The notes: generated by a model from the sequence alone, not told the origin. Positions 18,688 to 28,543 are shown, counted from the stretch's first letter. The stretch is DNA of 64,000 nucleotides from Symbiodolus clandestinus (GCA_038960095.1 CP152425.1:1435782-1499781), one strand, 5' to 3'. A program made the numbers and translations.

Positions 18688-19671
18688 ATGAAATATAGGG
18701 TGTTATTGTACACAAGTCTGTTGGCACTGTGCTTAGTCGTTGGGCTAAAAATCCGTCAGCAATCGGCTAATTCCAACCTACCTCTGGTAGCCATTGCCAA
18801 TTATGGTCCGCATGCTTCGCTCAATGCGACCATTGAAGGCATCCAACAACAGCTTGCCAAACAGGGATTCATTGAACAACAAACTGTTCGTTATGCCATT
18901 AGTGATGTGGGTTTTGATGCCGCTTTGATCCCGCAAATGGTTAAGCAGTTACAGCAGTTGAAACCGACTGTTATGGTGCTATTAACCACCCCGGTTGCCC
19001 AGTTCGCTAAAGGAGCGATTCGGCAAATCCCTTTGGTATATAGCGCAATTACCGATCCAGTGGCTGCTGGGCTACTCACTCACGCTGATCAACCGACTGC
19101 TAATCTAACCGGCTGCTCTGAACGGCAAGATTTACAGCGTTTGTTGACTTTTGCTCAACAGTTATTACCGCACGCCAAACGGCTGGGTTTACTCTATGCA
19201 ACCGCTGAAAGTAATGATCAAGCCCTACGACAAATGTTACGAAAAGCCGCCGAACAACAGGGATTATCGCTACTGGCGTTACCGATCAACCAAGCTCGTG
19301 AAGTGCCATTGCAACTGACACAATTTCAAGGGAAGGTTGATTTTATCTATGTCGGCAGCAGCGGCCCGATACAACCTAGCTTGCCCACTATTGCCCGTGA
19401 AGCCAAAAAAATGGGGATCCCGGTGTTTAATGTGGATGCCAGCGCTGTACGACAGGGAGAGGTTTTAGCCAGTTTTGGGGTTGATTATCAAAAAATTGGT
19501 CGCAAAACTGGCGAGCTAATCACCGCCATCTTGCGAGGAGCGTTGCCCAACCAATTGCCGCCCTGTTATCCGACGGCTGAAGATCATCAAGCTGTGCTCA
19601 GTCGACGTCAGGCAATGGCCTTTCATATTCCACTCCCAGCCACTCAGCCACAATTAATGGTGGTAGAGTAA
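18688..19671 (+). CDS. ABC transporter substrate-binding protein (TrpX/ABC_sub_bind family)
   Basis: 327 residues, with an N-terminal signal/anchor helix (residues ~4-21, no lipobox Cys seen). A two-lobed binding fold of the PF04392 type follows. The segments PLVAIANYGPHASLNATIEG, IPLVYSAITDPVAAGL and VLASFGVDYQKIGRKTGELI are characteristic. Members bind aromatic amino acids or related small molecules; the substrate here is not shown by the sequence. It is 4 bp before the ATPase gene, so it is the first gene of a three-gene importer. Confidence 0.85.
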   Translation: MKYRVLLYTSLLALCLVVGLKIRQQSANSNLPLVAIANYGPHASLNATIEGIQQQLAKQGFIEQQTVRYAISDVGFDAALIPQMVKQLQQLKPTVMVLLTTPVAQFAKGAIRQIPLVYSAITDPVAAGLLTHADQPTANLTGCSERQDLQRLLTFAQQLLPHAKRLGLLYATAESNDQALRQMLRKAAEQQGLSLLALPINQAREVPLQLTQFQGKVDFIYVGSSGPIQPSLPTIAREAKKMGIPVFNVDASAVRQGEVLASFGVDYQKIGRKTGELITAILRGALPNQLPPCYPTAEDHQAVLSRRQAMAFHIPLPATQPQLMVVE

Positions 19672-19675
19672 ATCA

Positions 19676-20440
19676 ATGCTACAGTTACAGCAAATCAGTC
19701 ATACCTTTGTCGGCCATAGCGCTCCTACGCTGAATAATATTTCGTTGCAGTTAGCACCTGGTGACTTCTGTGTGATGATGGGCGCCAATGGTTCAGGAAA
19801 ATCCACTTTATTACAGATCCTTTCGGGTATGCTAGAGCCGAGTCATGGTCAAATCAGCATGGGGGGCCAGTTGACTACTGCTAAGCAGCGGCGTGCCGTG
19901 GTTTCTCATATGCTACAGAGTGTCGATCAAGCCACATTGCCAGCGCTCACGCTACTAGAAAACCTGGTTTTGAGCCAACAAAAGGGGTGTAAACCTGGTT
20001 TATACGGTTATCAACGGTTAGAGCCGAGAATTCGTCAGCAGGTAGCTGCCATTGATCCTAAATTGACTGATTATCTGCAACTTCCGTTAGTGATGCTTTC
20101 TGGAGGCCAGCGGCAACGAGCAGCCTTACTGATGGCATTAAATGCCAACCCGCGATTGCTACTGCTGGATGAACATACCGCTGCTCTTGATCCGCGCAGT
20201 GCCCAGCAGGTGATGGCTCATACTGCCAAGCAGGTTGCCAGTGCGCAAATCACTACCCTTATGGTCACCCATCAGCTGGAAGATGCGATTTATTATGGGA
20301 ACCGATTATTGCTGCTGCATCAGGGACAAATTGTTCAAGAGATTGCTGGTGCTGCTAAAGCGGCATTAACCCGCCAACAGCTGCTATTGCTGTTTGTTAA
20401 TGCCATGGCCAATACATCGAGCACACCTTATGACGCTTGA
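19676..20440 (+). CDS. ABC transporter ATP-binding protein
   Basis: 254 residues with Walker A GANGSGKST, Q-loop region (SHMLQS), signature LSGGQRQRAALL, Walker B LLLLDEHTAALDP and the H-loop VTHQLEDA. Note His rather than Pro after LLDE, as in the ATPases that partner this type of permease. It energises uptake with the binding protein upstream and the permease downstream, whose start codon overlaps its end. Confidence 0.9.
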   Translation: MLQLQQISHTFVGHSAPTLNNISLQLAPGDFCVMMGANGSGKSTLLQILSGMLEPSHGQISMGGQLTTAKQRRAVVSHMLQSVDQATLPALTLLENLVLSQQKGCKPGLYGYQRLEPRIRQQVAAIDPKLTDYLQLPLVMLSGGQRQRAALLMALNANPRLLLLDEHTAALDPRSAQQVMAHTAKQVASAQITTLMVTHQLEDAIYYGNRLLLLHQGQIVQEIAGAAKAALTRQQLLLLFVNAMANTSSTPYDA

Positions 20441-21263
20441 TTTAGTGCTAACAGGTTTATTGCAAGGCTGCGTTTTAGCTTGCTTGGCTTACGCATTAAT
20501 GATCCCTTTTCGTCTGCTGGACCTGCCTGATTTAACGGCTGAAGGAGCTTATCCCTTCGGCGGCACTCTGTATGCTTGCGCACTACTACTGGGGTTACCG
20601 CCGCTGGCATCACTGCTGTTAGGGATTTTGGGGGCGGCTTTATTGGGCCTGATAACCGGATGGCTACATCAAAGATTACAGTTAAATAGTTTATTAGCCG
20701 GGATTTTACTCAGTACCATGATCTACAGTGTTAACCTACGGCTAATGCAACGGCCTAATATCGCCCTATTCGACCAACCTGCCCTGTTAAGTGCAGCCAC
20801 TGGTTATCAATGTGTAACGCTATTACTGGTGGTATTGGCTGGCATCCTGCCCTTCTATTGGTTTTTACAAACCGAGTGGGGCCTGCGTTTTCGAGCGGTT
20901 GGGTTGAGTCGTGCTTTTGCATTGCGCCAAGCACTAGCCGTTGACCGCTATATTCTATTTGGTCTAGGATTAGCCGGCGCTTTCAGTGGCCTAGCCGGCG
21001 TTTTAATGGTTGATCTACAGCGCTATATGGATATTGGCATGGGGGTTGGCATTGTGATCCATGCGCTGGCTGCTCTTATGGTAGGTGAAGCTATCGTTGG
21101 ACAACAAACGCTACAAAGGCAGTGCTTAGCACCATTAGTCGGTGCCTTAATCTATCAACAAATTCAGGGAATCGTGCTCTCGTTAGGCTTACCTCCCTCC
21201 GATCTGAAGCTATTTACTGGCAGTATCGTTTTATTGGTACTAGCTACTCGTCGTTCCTCATAA
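20430..21263 (+). CDS. ABC transporter permease (BPD_transp_2-like)
   Basis: About 277 residues with 8 or so hydrophobic segments, of the branched-chain-type permease fold. It has FRLLDLPDLTAEGAYPFGG near the N-terminus and a GLRFRAVGLSRAFALR cytoplasmic loop that should contact the ATPase. The ATG at 20430 overlaps the ATPase gene by 11 bp and is preferred to the upstream in-frame ATG (20394), which lies deep within the ATPase. It completes the importer operon. Confidence 0.87.
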   Translation: MTLDLVLTGLLQGCVLACLAYALMIPFRLLDLPDLTAEGAYPFGGTLYACALLLGLPPLASLLLGILGAALLGLITGWLHQRLQLNSLLAGILLSTMIYSVNLRLMQRPNIALFDQPALLSAATGYQCVTLLLVVLAGILPFYWFLQTEWGLRFRAVGLSRAFALRQALAVDRYILFGLGLAGAFSGLAGVLMVDLQRYMDIGMGVGIVIHALAALMVGEAIVGQQTLQRQCLAPLVGALIYQQIQGIVLSLGLPPSDLKLFTGSIVLLVLATRRSS

Positions 21264-21477
21264 AAACTTTAGAGTTTCTTGCTCCCTCTCAATTTTTTAG
21301 CCAATTCAAAGACTTATTATTCTTATTCAAACAGTTGGATAAGCTTCCGATTTTTATAGTCAATCATTTTTCTTTATCTTATACTGATTATGCTGTATTG
21401 ACGGAATAATTCACTTAAGCTATGGCTGTTGATGAGCTAAAAGTTATATAAAGTAATAATAATGTTAAGGAAACAGT

Positions 21478-22488
21478 ATGATATCTGAAAAAATAGCAGT
21501 TAAGGATGTTTTTTATAAAATAAAGCAATTTAAAGAAATTATTTCTGCACTTTCAATTTTATCTGCACTAATAGGGCCTATACCTCTGTTAATATACTTC
21601 CATTGTCATCATTTTTTTCCTAGTATAGAATTAGCCAATCATACACTGCTTTTTTTATACTCTTTTACTATAACTTTATTAATTTTAAATTTAATATATT
21701 TTATTTTTTATATACCTGGAATGTTTTTTAGGCAGATTGTTGGTGGACAGCATAACCATCAGGTAAAGTTTATTATCTATTATTTTGTCATACCTTTTGT
21801 TATACAGATAAGTTCTATTTTTCTTATTATTTTATTTCGTAATAAATTTAATAGTGAAATCACTGAAAAATTTTTAAGCGCTATTTTTTTAATTGTTTCT
21901 GGCATTTGGGGATTTAATTTGAGTTGTAAACTTGGTTTTTCTAAAAAATCTATGGACTTTTACAACATTGTGTTTCAACTATTTGTTGTATTATTAACCT
22001 CAAGCCTTCTTTTTTCAATAATAGCACTTATGTTAAATCAAAAAATACAAAAATTTAATTTTCTTAATTCTTTTATTATCTTTATTTTATCTTTAGTAAT
22101 AACGGTAGTACCGGTTTTTTTATTTCAAAAATATAATATTATCAGTGCTACATTACGTTGTATTTTATTAATGACAACTCTCTTAATTTTAACAAATAGA
22201 TTTCCTACCATAGCGGATAATATTATTAAAAATATGCATCTTGGTAATTACCAAGCGGAAGAAATTTATTTAACCTCAACAGGCTGCCAAAGGATTCAAA
22301 GCACACAAGCAGTAGCAATCACTTCATATTGCAGCTTACAAAATGTTCACGTGTTGTGGAATTTTGGAGGTCAATACTTTCTTAAACTAGTGATGCGCGG
22401 CCGCCCAGAATACTTAGTTCTGGATAAAAAACAGGATGTTCTTAATTTTCCCAAAGAAGCTGAAAAAATCATTAATCAGCCTTCATAA
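21478..22488 (+). CDS. AT-rich multi-pass membrane protein, paralogue 1
   Basis: The 336-aa protein has about seven or eight long hydrophobic segments rich in Phe/Ile/Leu, then a C-terminal soluble domain of ~80 residues. That domain contains VGNYQAEEIYLT, GCQRIQS and YCSLQNVHVLW. It is clearly related to the next gene, most strongly in the C-terminal domain. The DNA is much richer in A+T than the housekeeping genes nearby, which suggests acquisition or relaxed selection. No family is recognised; the conserved Cys residues in the tail could be structural. Confidence 0.6.
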   Translation: MISEKIAVKDVFYKIKQFKEIISALSILSALIGPIPLLIYFHCHHFFPSIELANHTLLFLYSFTITLLILNLIYFIFYIPGMFFRQIVGGQHNHQVKFIIYYFVIPFVIQISSIFLIILFRNKFNSEITEKFLSAIFLIVSGIWGFNLSCKLGFSKKSMDFYNIVFQLFVVLLTSSLLFSIIALMLNQKIQKFNFLNSFIIFILSLVITVVPVFLFQKYNIISATLRCILLMTTLLILTNRFPTIADNIIKNMHLGNYQAEEIYLTSTGCQRIQSTQAVAITSYCSLQNVHVLWNFGGQYFLKLVMRGRPEYLVLDKKQDVLNFPKEAEKIINQPS

Positions 22489-22502
22489 AAAGCAAATCTC
22501 CT

Positions 22503-22521
22503 ATCCTACGGTTAGTAGGAT
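22503..22521. other. Perfect 7-bp hairpin between paralogous genes
   Basis: ATCCTAC-GGTTA-GTAGGAT forms a perfect 7-bp stem with a 5-nt loop just after the stop codon of the first paralogue. No U-run follows, so it is at best a weak or Rho-assisted terminator or an mRNA-stabilising hairpin. Confidence 0.4.
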
Positions 22522-22578
22522 TAGCTAGATGCTTATAACCGACCATGTTTTTTTGAAGAATATAAAGGATCACTACTT

Positions 22579-23637
22579 ATGCCTAAAAAAAGTCTTTCAT
22601 CTAAAATTCTTCATTTCATTGAATATTTTATAAAGTTATTGCCTCAACTAGCTCCAGCTGCCTTATTACTGGGTAGTGTTCCTTTTTTTGTATATTTTTA
22701 CACTAATGGTTTTTTCCCTAATATTGAATTATTTAATTGGATTTCATTACTCTCATTTTCTTTTATTTTATCACTACTTTCTTTAATAGCATTAACTGTT
22801 TTTTGGACTTTTCCTGGAGCCTGGTGGAAAACATCTATCGCCAATAATTCCGAAATAAAAAGAAAATTTTTTATTTATGATCAAGAAGTTCTAGATAATG
22901 AAAATTACTATCAAAGAATTATGATTAACTATCTTATTTATCCGTTTTTTATTTTGGAGCTCATCAATACTTTTCTTATATTAATAAAATACGAAAATAA
23001 TAATTTTATAGCGATTGCCAATCCTACCATCACAGCTATTTTTACTACCATAATCCTTTTTTATAAACTTAAGCTGTCAGTAAATATTTTCTATTTTTTT
23101 AAAAAATTATCTTGTCTATTTTATTCATTATTTTTTTTGCATATGAATTTTTTATTTATTCTAAAGTTAATAGAAGAGAATATTAATATTGAAAATCACT
23201 GGCTTGGCTTAACAGCTCTTGTAACAGTAATGGTAATTTCTTTAATTTCAATGGTTACACAATTCTCAAAAATCCCCATTTCCATTGCCATCACCACTAT
23301 TTTTAGTTTGTTTTTGTTATCTATAACCAATAAATATCCTATCCTTTCAGGAAGGTTAATGAAAAACCTACAGGTCGGGAATTATCAAGCAGAACAGGTT
23401 TATCTCACGCAAGAGTCTTGTCAGCGACTTCAGAGCATTCGGCTACTTAATATTACAAAAAACTGTAGTCTGCAAAATATCACCGTATTATGGAGCATAG
23501 GGGATCAATACGTCTTGAAAGTACCTATCAAAAATAACTCGGAACTTCTCTTTTTAAAGACACAAGATGTTATTCTATTACAGAAAAAAATTGACCAGAC
23601 AGAAGAGCAAAGCAGCAATAAAACTAATAGGCATTGA
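22579..23637 (+). CDS. AT-rich multi-pass membrane protein, paralogue 2
   Basis: The 352-aa paralogue of the preceding gene has the same order: basic N-terminus, first helix with the SVPFFVYFY segment (the paralogue has GPIPLLIYFH), several hydrophobic segments, and a tail with VGNYQAEQVYLTQ, SCQRLQS and NCSLQNITVLW. Its own ribosome site (AAAGGA, ~12 bp upstream) suggests separate translation. The pair is a tandem duplication that has diverged. Function unknown; an envelope or immunity role is possible but not shown. Confidence 0.6.
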   Translation: MPKKSLSSKILHFIEYFIKLLPQLAPAALLLGSVPFFVYFYTNGFFPNIELFNWISLLSFSFILSLLSLIALTVFWTFPGAWWKTSIANNSEIKRKFFIYDQEVLDNENYYQRIMINYLIYPFFILELINTFLILIKYENNNFIAIANPTITAIFTTIILFYKLKLSVNIFYFFKKLSCLFYSLFFLHMNFLFILKLIEENINIENHWLGLTALVTVMVISLISMVTQFSKIPISIAITTIFSLFLLSITNKYPILSGRLMKNLQVGNYQAEQVYLTQESCQRLQSIRLLNITKNCSLQNITVLWSIGDQYVLKVPIKNNSELLFLKTQDVILLQKKIDQTEEQSSNKTNRH

Positions 23638-23679
23638 TAGATTCGCTGCCAGCCTGCTGGTTAGCCAGAAAGCTGTTCT

Positions 23680-25260
23680 CTATTCCCACTCAATGGTTGC
23701 CGGTGGCTTGCCAGAGATGTCATAGACTACCCTTGCAATACCTGGGATCTCATTGATGATACGGTTAGCCACTGCCTCCAAAAAGTCAGCCGGTAACCGC
23801 GCCCAGCGGGCGGTCATAAAGTCCACTGTCTCTACGGCCCGTAGTGCAACCACCCAAGCATACTGCCGTCCATCTCCAATAACGCCAACAGAGCGCACTC
23901 CTAGAAAAACGCTAAAAGCTTGGTTAACCTGATAATAGAGATCAGCCTGTTGCAAGGCTTCAATAAATACCGCATCAACTTGACGCAATAGATCGCAATA
24001 ATCCGCACGCACCTCTCCCAACACGCGCACCCCTAAACCAGGCCCGGGAAAGGGATGGCGATACAGTAGCTCATGGGGTAAGCCAAGTTCTAAGCCGATC
24101 GCACGCACTTCATCTTTAAACAGTTTTTGTAAGGGCTCTAGTAGCTTAAAAGGCATAGTTTCAGGCAGTCCGCCCACATTATGGTGGGATTTTATCACTT
24201 GCGCTTTGCTAGCGGCAGCGGCTGCCGATTCAATCACATCCGGGTAAATCGTTCCTTGCGCTAACCAGGCAATGCCTGAACATTGGCGAGCCTGCTCATC
24301 AAATAACTCAATAAATAGATGGCCGATGGTTTTGCGTTTGGCTTCCGGATCAGTAATACCCTGAAGCGCACTAAAGAAACGGGAGGCAGCATCTACACAA
24401 ATAAGCGGTAGGCCAAAATAGTCACCAAAAGTTTTCTGCACCTGTGCTGCCTCTTGATGACGCAGCAGCCCATTATCAATAAAAATACATTGGAGACGAT
24501 CGCCAATCGCACGATGCAGCAGCATGGCAGTCACCGCTGAGTCAACCCCACCCGACAACCCGAGGATCACTCGCTCATCAGTCGCCACCTGTTGGCGGAT
24601 CTGCTGCAACCGATCTTCGATAATTCGTTGCGGTGTCCAATTAGGTTGACAGTCACAAATCTTCTGGACAAAGTGTTTTAGGATCTTTAACCCTTGCGGG
24701 GTGTGCGTAACTTCCGGGTGAAATTGTAAACCATACCACTGTTGTGCCTCATTGGCCATTGCCGCTAAGGGACAGCTCTCGGTACCAGCAACCGTGATAA
24801 AACCAGGTGGTAGCTGGTGAACTTGATCCCCATGGCTCATCCAGACTTTTAATAAGGGTTCACCCTCTGGCGTTAACCGATCTTCAATATTGTCTAGCAG
24901 TCGGCAGGGTTGCTGGACAATCACTTCAGCATAACCAAACTCGCGGGCAGCTGCAGCGACCACTGCGCCTCCCAGCTGACAAGCCATCATCTGCATCCCA
25001 TAGCAGATCCCAAGCAGTGGGATTCCCAATCGGTAAATACCTGCGTCGACTCGAGGACTCTGTGCTTGCAAAACGCTATCAGGCCCTCCCGATAAAATAA
25101 TCCCTTGTGGACCAAAAGCCTGGATCGCTTCAATGCTGACCGACCCATCCGATAACTCGCAATAGACCCCGCATTCACGGATGCGGCGAGCAATTAATTG
25201 GCTATATTGCGATCCAAAATCTAAAATTAAAATGCGCCCCAGCGCGGCAATCGTTGGCAT
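23680..25260 (-). CDS. guaA: GMP synthase (glutamine-hydrolysing)
   Basis: GuaA aminates XMP to GMP using glutamine. The N-terminal class I glutamine amidotransferase domain has the nucleophile in LLGICYGMQMMA and the HPE of the triad in LQFHPEVTHT. The ATP-pyrophosphatase domain has the PP-loop GLSGGVDSAVTAML. The C-terminal dimerisation domain ends TIEWE, as in E. coli. Length 526 (E. coli 525). It lies 69 bp downstream of guaB, the usual guaBA operon. Confidence 0.96.
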   Translation of the reverse strand: MPTIAALGRILILDFGSQYSQLIARRIRECGVYCELSDGSVSIEAIQAFGPQGIILSGGPDSVLQAQSPRVDAGIYRLGIPLLGICYGMQMMACQLGGAVVAAAAREFGYAEVIVQQPCRLLDNIEDRLTPEGEPLLKVWMSHGDQVHQLPPGFITVAGTESCPLAAMANEAQQWYGLQFHPEVTHTPQGLKILKHFVQKICDCQPNWTPQRIIEDRLQQIRQQVATDERVILGLSGGVDSAVTAMLLHRAIGDRLQCIFIDNGLLRHQEAAQVQKTFGDYFGLPLICVDAASRFFSALQGITDPEAKRKTIGHLFIELFDEQARQCSGIAWLAQGTIYPDVIESAAAAASKAQVIKSHHNVGGLPETMPFKLLEPLQKLFKDEVRAIGLELGLPHELLYRHPFPGPGLGVRVLGEVRADYCDLLRQVDAVFIEALQQADLYYQVNQAFSVFLGVRSVGVIGDGRQYAWVVALRAVETVDFMTARWARLPADFLEAVANRIINEIPGIARVVYDISGKPPATIEWE

Positions 25261-25329
25261 CAGTTCAGGTTACCTTAGTGGTGTTAATAGCAATCAAATT
25301 AGAGGTTATTTAGCAAATTAATCAAGGGA

Positions 25330-26799
25330 TTACCCTATGCGATAGTTGGGAGCCTCTTTGGTGATCACCACATCATGAACATGGCTTTCGGTCATGCCAG
25401 CGCCCGTTAGCTGTACAAATTGCGCCTGGGTTCGTAAAACCTCTAGAGTTTTACAACCAGTCAGTCCCATACAAGCACGTAAGCCGCCCATCTGCTGATG
25501 CACCACCTCGGCCACTCTCCCTTTATAAGGAATATGTCCTTCAACCCCTTCAGGTACCAATTTGTCAGCCGCATTATCACTTTGGAAATAACGATCAGAG
25601 GATCCTTGAGACATCGCACCTAATGATCCCATTCCACGGTAGCTTTTATAAGCACGTCCCTTGGCAAATTCCACCTTACCTGGTGCTTCTTCAGTGCCGG
25701 CCAGTAAGCTGCCCACCATCACACAAGAGGCCCCTGCTGCAATCGCTTTAGCAATATCTCCAGAAAAACGGATACCGCCATCAGCAATCACCGGAATCTT
25801 CCAGTTGGCTTTGGTGAGCGCCTCTACAGCTTCCATAATGGCAGTAATTTGGGGAACGCCCACGCCGGTGACAATCCGAGTGGTGCAGATAGATCCGGGA
25901 CCAATGCCTACCTTAACAGCACTAACACCCGCTTCGGCTAAAGCCAATGCCCCGGCTGCCGTTGCTACATTGCCGCCAATGATTGGCAGTTCAGGATAAG
26001 CGGCTCGAGTGGCTCGGATACGTTGTAATACCCCTTCGGAATGCCCATGCGAGGAGTCGATCAGCAATATATCCATTCCAGCCGCCACTAAAGCTTCAAT
26101 GCGTTGATCATGTCCGGCCCCAGCGCCAACGGCTGCGCCGACACGTAACTGTCCCCACTGATCTTTACAGGCATTAGGTTTTTGTTCTGCTTTTTGATAA
26201 TCTTGACTGGTGATCATGCCCTTTAATTGACCGTTGGCGTCAACCACCAGAACCTTCTCAATGCGATGCTGATGCATTAATTGCAACACCATTTCACGAG
26301 GTGTCCCCACCGGCGTGGTCACTAATCGAGCTTTAGGTGTCATTAGCCGGCTAACGGGTTGCCCTTGATCGGAAACAAAGCGGACATCCCGACTGGTAAT
26401 AATCCCTACTAATTCCTGTTGTGCGGTGACCACTGGATAACCGGCAAAGCCATTTTTTTGTGTCAAAATCAGAAGTTGCTGAATGGTGGTTTCTGGTTGA
26501 ATCGTTACCGGATCAGAGACGATGCCACTCTCATGCTTTTTAACTCGACGCACTTCACGAACTTGCTGCTCGATACTCATATTTTTATGAATGAAACCGA
26601 TGCCCCCCTCTTGTGCTAAAGCGATGGCCAATGCTGATTCAGTGACCGTATCCATGGCTGCTGAGACTAAAGGGATATTGAGTGCAATAGCGGGGGTTAA
26701 GCAAGTGCACAGATCGGCATCGGTGGGCAAAACGGTTGAGTGTGCCGGTAATAACAGTACATCATCAAAGGTTAAAGCAGTGGGTTTGATACGGCTCAT
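25330..26799 (-). CDS. guaB: IMP dehydrogenase
   Basis: GuaB oxidises IMP to XMP, the branch-point step to GMP. The catalytic Cys is in GPGSICTTRIVTGVG, and two CBS domains are inserted after residue ~95. The flap region YRGMGSLGAM is present. Length 489 (E. coli 488). First gene of guaBA; an AGGAT ribosome site precedes the ATG. I find no recognisable PurR box upstream. Confidence 0.96.
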   Translation of the reverse strand: MSRIKPTALTFDDVLLLPAHSTVLPTDADLCTCLTPAIALNIPLVSAAMDTVTESALAIALAQEGGIGFIHKNMSIEQQVREVRRVKKHESGIVSDPVTIQPETTIQQLLILTQKNGFAGYPVVTAQQELVGIITSRDVRFVSDQGQPVSRLMTPKARLVTTPVGTPREMVLQLMHQHRIEKVLVVDANGQLKGMITSQDYQKAEQKPNACKDQWGQLRVGAAVGAGAGHDQRIEALVAAGMDILLIDSSHGHSEGVLQRIRATRAAYPELPIIGGNVATAAGALALAEAGVSAVKVGIGPGSICTTRIVTGVGVPQITAIMEAVEALTKANWKIPVIADGGIRFSGDIAKAIAAGASCVMVGSLLAGTEEAPGKVEFAKGRAYKSYRGMGSLGAMSQGSSDRYFQSDNAADKLVPEGVEGHIPYKGRVAEVVHQQMGGLRACMGLTGCKTLEVLRTQAQFVQLTGAGMTESHVHDVVITKEAPNYRIG

Positions 26800-26882
26800 G
26801 GCAATATCCTAAGCAGTTAACAGTCGGTAAAATATTGCGATAGCATTGTACAGAAAAAACAGTAAAATAGCCAATTCTGCCA

Positions 26883-27023
26883 TCAGTATCTCCGGTCATC
26901 TTTGTTGCTTTGCAACCGTTGAGGTCAGTCACGCCAAGGTACATCAGTCCTTACGATCCAATAGACTGCTTCTAAAAATCGGCGATTGTCTTTTCCAGGC
27001 CTTCCTTTCAGCTTAACATAGAG
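26883..27023 (-). pseudogene. Remnant of an IS5-type transposase gene
   Basis: Read on the minus strand, this stretch encodes LKGRPGKDNRRFLEAVYWIV then RTDVPWRD. That is the N-terminal signature of IS5/IS427-type transposases (PG.D.RRF.EAV.W..RTG.PWRDLP). A TGA at 26925-26927 replaces the Leu codon after PWRD, and the frame is garbled beyond. Only about 45 codons survive and no inverted ends are found. It lies in the guaB-purM gap, so an old insertion there has decayed. Confidence 0.65.
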
Positions 27024-27485
27024 GGTTTAGGGACAAAGCCTAAGGCCACCATGAATAATGAGATGCTTGATTGCATCAAGTTTTTTTACTTGCAAAAGTT
27101 TCTGTTATTTTTAGCAAAATAGGAGAAATAATCGAAATTACCATTCCACCTACAATAGGCATAATAACTGAATTACTAATCATTATATCATTTCTTAAAA
27201 AATTTGCTTCTTCTTATATAAGGTATTTTTAAAAAATCTCTCATGCCATAGCATAATCTTTCCCCTCTGTTGGTAAAATTTAATAACATCAGTGATAACT
27301 TAATGGCTTTGATTACTTATTATCTATATTGTATATAATTTTTAAAAAGTCTACTTTAAAATTTATTTGAAATAATATTTTTAAATGTAAATAAGTCAAA
27401 ACCCTTGTTCTATTAATTTTAAAATAATGTTTGTTCCCCCTGGGTTATTTAGTTATAATCACCAGAAAATCGAAGGGAAAAATCC
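27024..27485. other. AT-rich gene-free region upstream of purM
   Basis: No gene is recognised. The part from about 27070 to 27420 is strongly AT-rich with no family-like frame. The purM promoter should lie near its right end: TTGTTC (about 27411) and TTATAATC (about 27453) are weak candidates. I looked for a PurR palindrome and saw none. Confidence 0.35.
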
Positions 27486-28543
27486 GTGGGCACAACACCA
27501 CTAACTTACCAGCAAGCTGGCGTCAATATTGACGCAGGCAATGAACTTGTGCAACGCATCCGCCCCTTGGCAAAAGCAACTCACCGCCCTGAAGTCATTG
27601 GTGGTCTTGGGGGTTTTGCTGCGCTTTGCGCCTTGCCCCAACATTACCGTGAACCCATTTTAGTCTCGGCCACTGATGGAGTGGGTACCAAGCTGCGCTT
27701 TGCCATAGCGAGAGAGCAGCACCATACTATTGGAATCGATCTGGTGGCTATGTGTGTTAACGATCTCATTGTTCAAGGGGCTGAACCGCTATTTTTTCTT
27801 GACTACTATGCAACCAGTCATCTGTCAGTGGAACAAGCAACTTCAGTGATTGCCGGCATTGCCGAAGGGTGCCAGCAGGCTCGTTGTGCCCTAGTTGGGG
27901 GTGAAACGGCGGAAATGCCTGGGATGTATCAATGCAATGATTATGATCTGGCAGGCTTTTGTGTGGGAGTGGTTGAGCGCTCACAAATTATTGATGGCTC
28001 AAAAATTCACGCGGGTGATGCGATTGTTGCTTTAGCCTCTAGTGGTCCCCATGCTAATGGCTATTCGTTAATCCACAAGATTTTGAAACAAGTTGCGATT
28101 GATCCCAAAGAAACTCAACTTGACGGTCGTCCGTTGATTGAGCATCTACTGACTCCCACCCGAATTTATGTTCCTACTGTATTAAACCTGTTCAAGCAGT
28201 ATGATTTTCATGCTCTGGTACACATTACGGGGGGGGGTTTTGGGAAAATATACCGCGAATCCTGCCAGCAGGGCTACAGGCTGTCCTCGATCAAAATAGC
28301 TGGCAGTGGCCTGCTGTTTTCCACTGGATACAGCAGCAAGGTTCAATAGCGCTTCATGAAATGTATCGTACTTTTAATTGCGGCGTTGGTATGCTGCTGA
28401 TTTTGCCTTCTCAACAAGTTGATAGTCTATTAGACACACTAAACTGCTTAGGTGAACAAGCTTGGGTGATTGGTTCAATGGTTAAATGTAAAGCTTCAGA
28501 GCCCCCGGTCATCATTCGTCCTACCGTGGTGCCTACTGTATGA
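27486..28543 (+). pseudogene. purM: Phosphoribosylformylglycinamidine cyclo-ligase, single-base frameshift at a G tract
   Basis: PurM (AIR synthetase) closes the imidazole ring of purines. The GTG start at 27486 leads into a clear PurM (DGVGTKLRFA, GGETAEMPGM, GPHANGYSL). At TGGGF the frame breaks: the tract reads G9 then T4 (about 28229-28241), one base short. In the shifted frame the rest is perfect PurM (WENIPRILPAGLQA, then MYRTFNCGVGM to VPTV). The stop overlaps the purN ATG by 4 bp. It may be a true null, a homopolymer sequencing error, or a gene rescued by polymerase or ribosome slippage. All other purine genes here look intact. Confidence 0.85.

Noticed and set aside
21122..21409. Plus-strand ORF after the ABC permease
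   Set aside because: It overlaps the permease gene in another frame and has no ribosome site or recognisable motif.
26800..27485. PurR operator upstream of guaB or purM
   Set aside because: I looked for the ACGCAAACGTTTGCGT-type palindrome and found no reasonable match; the region is mostly AT-rich with an IS5 relic.
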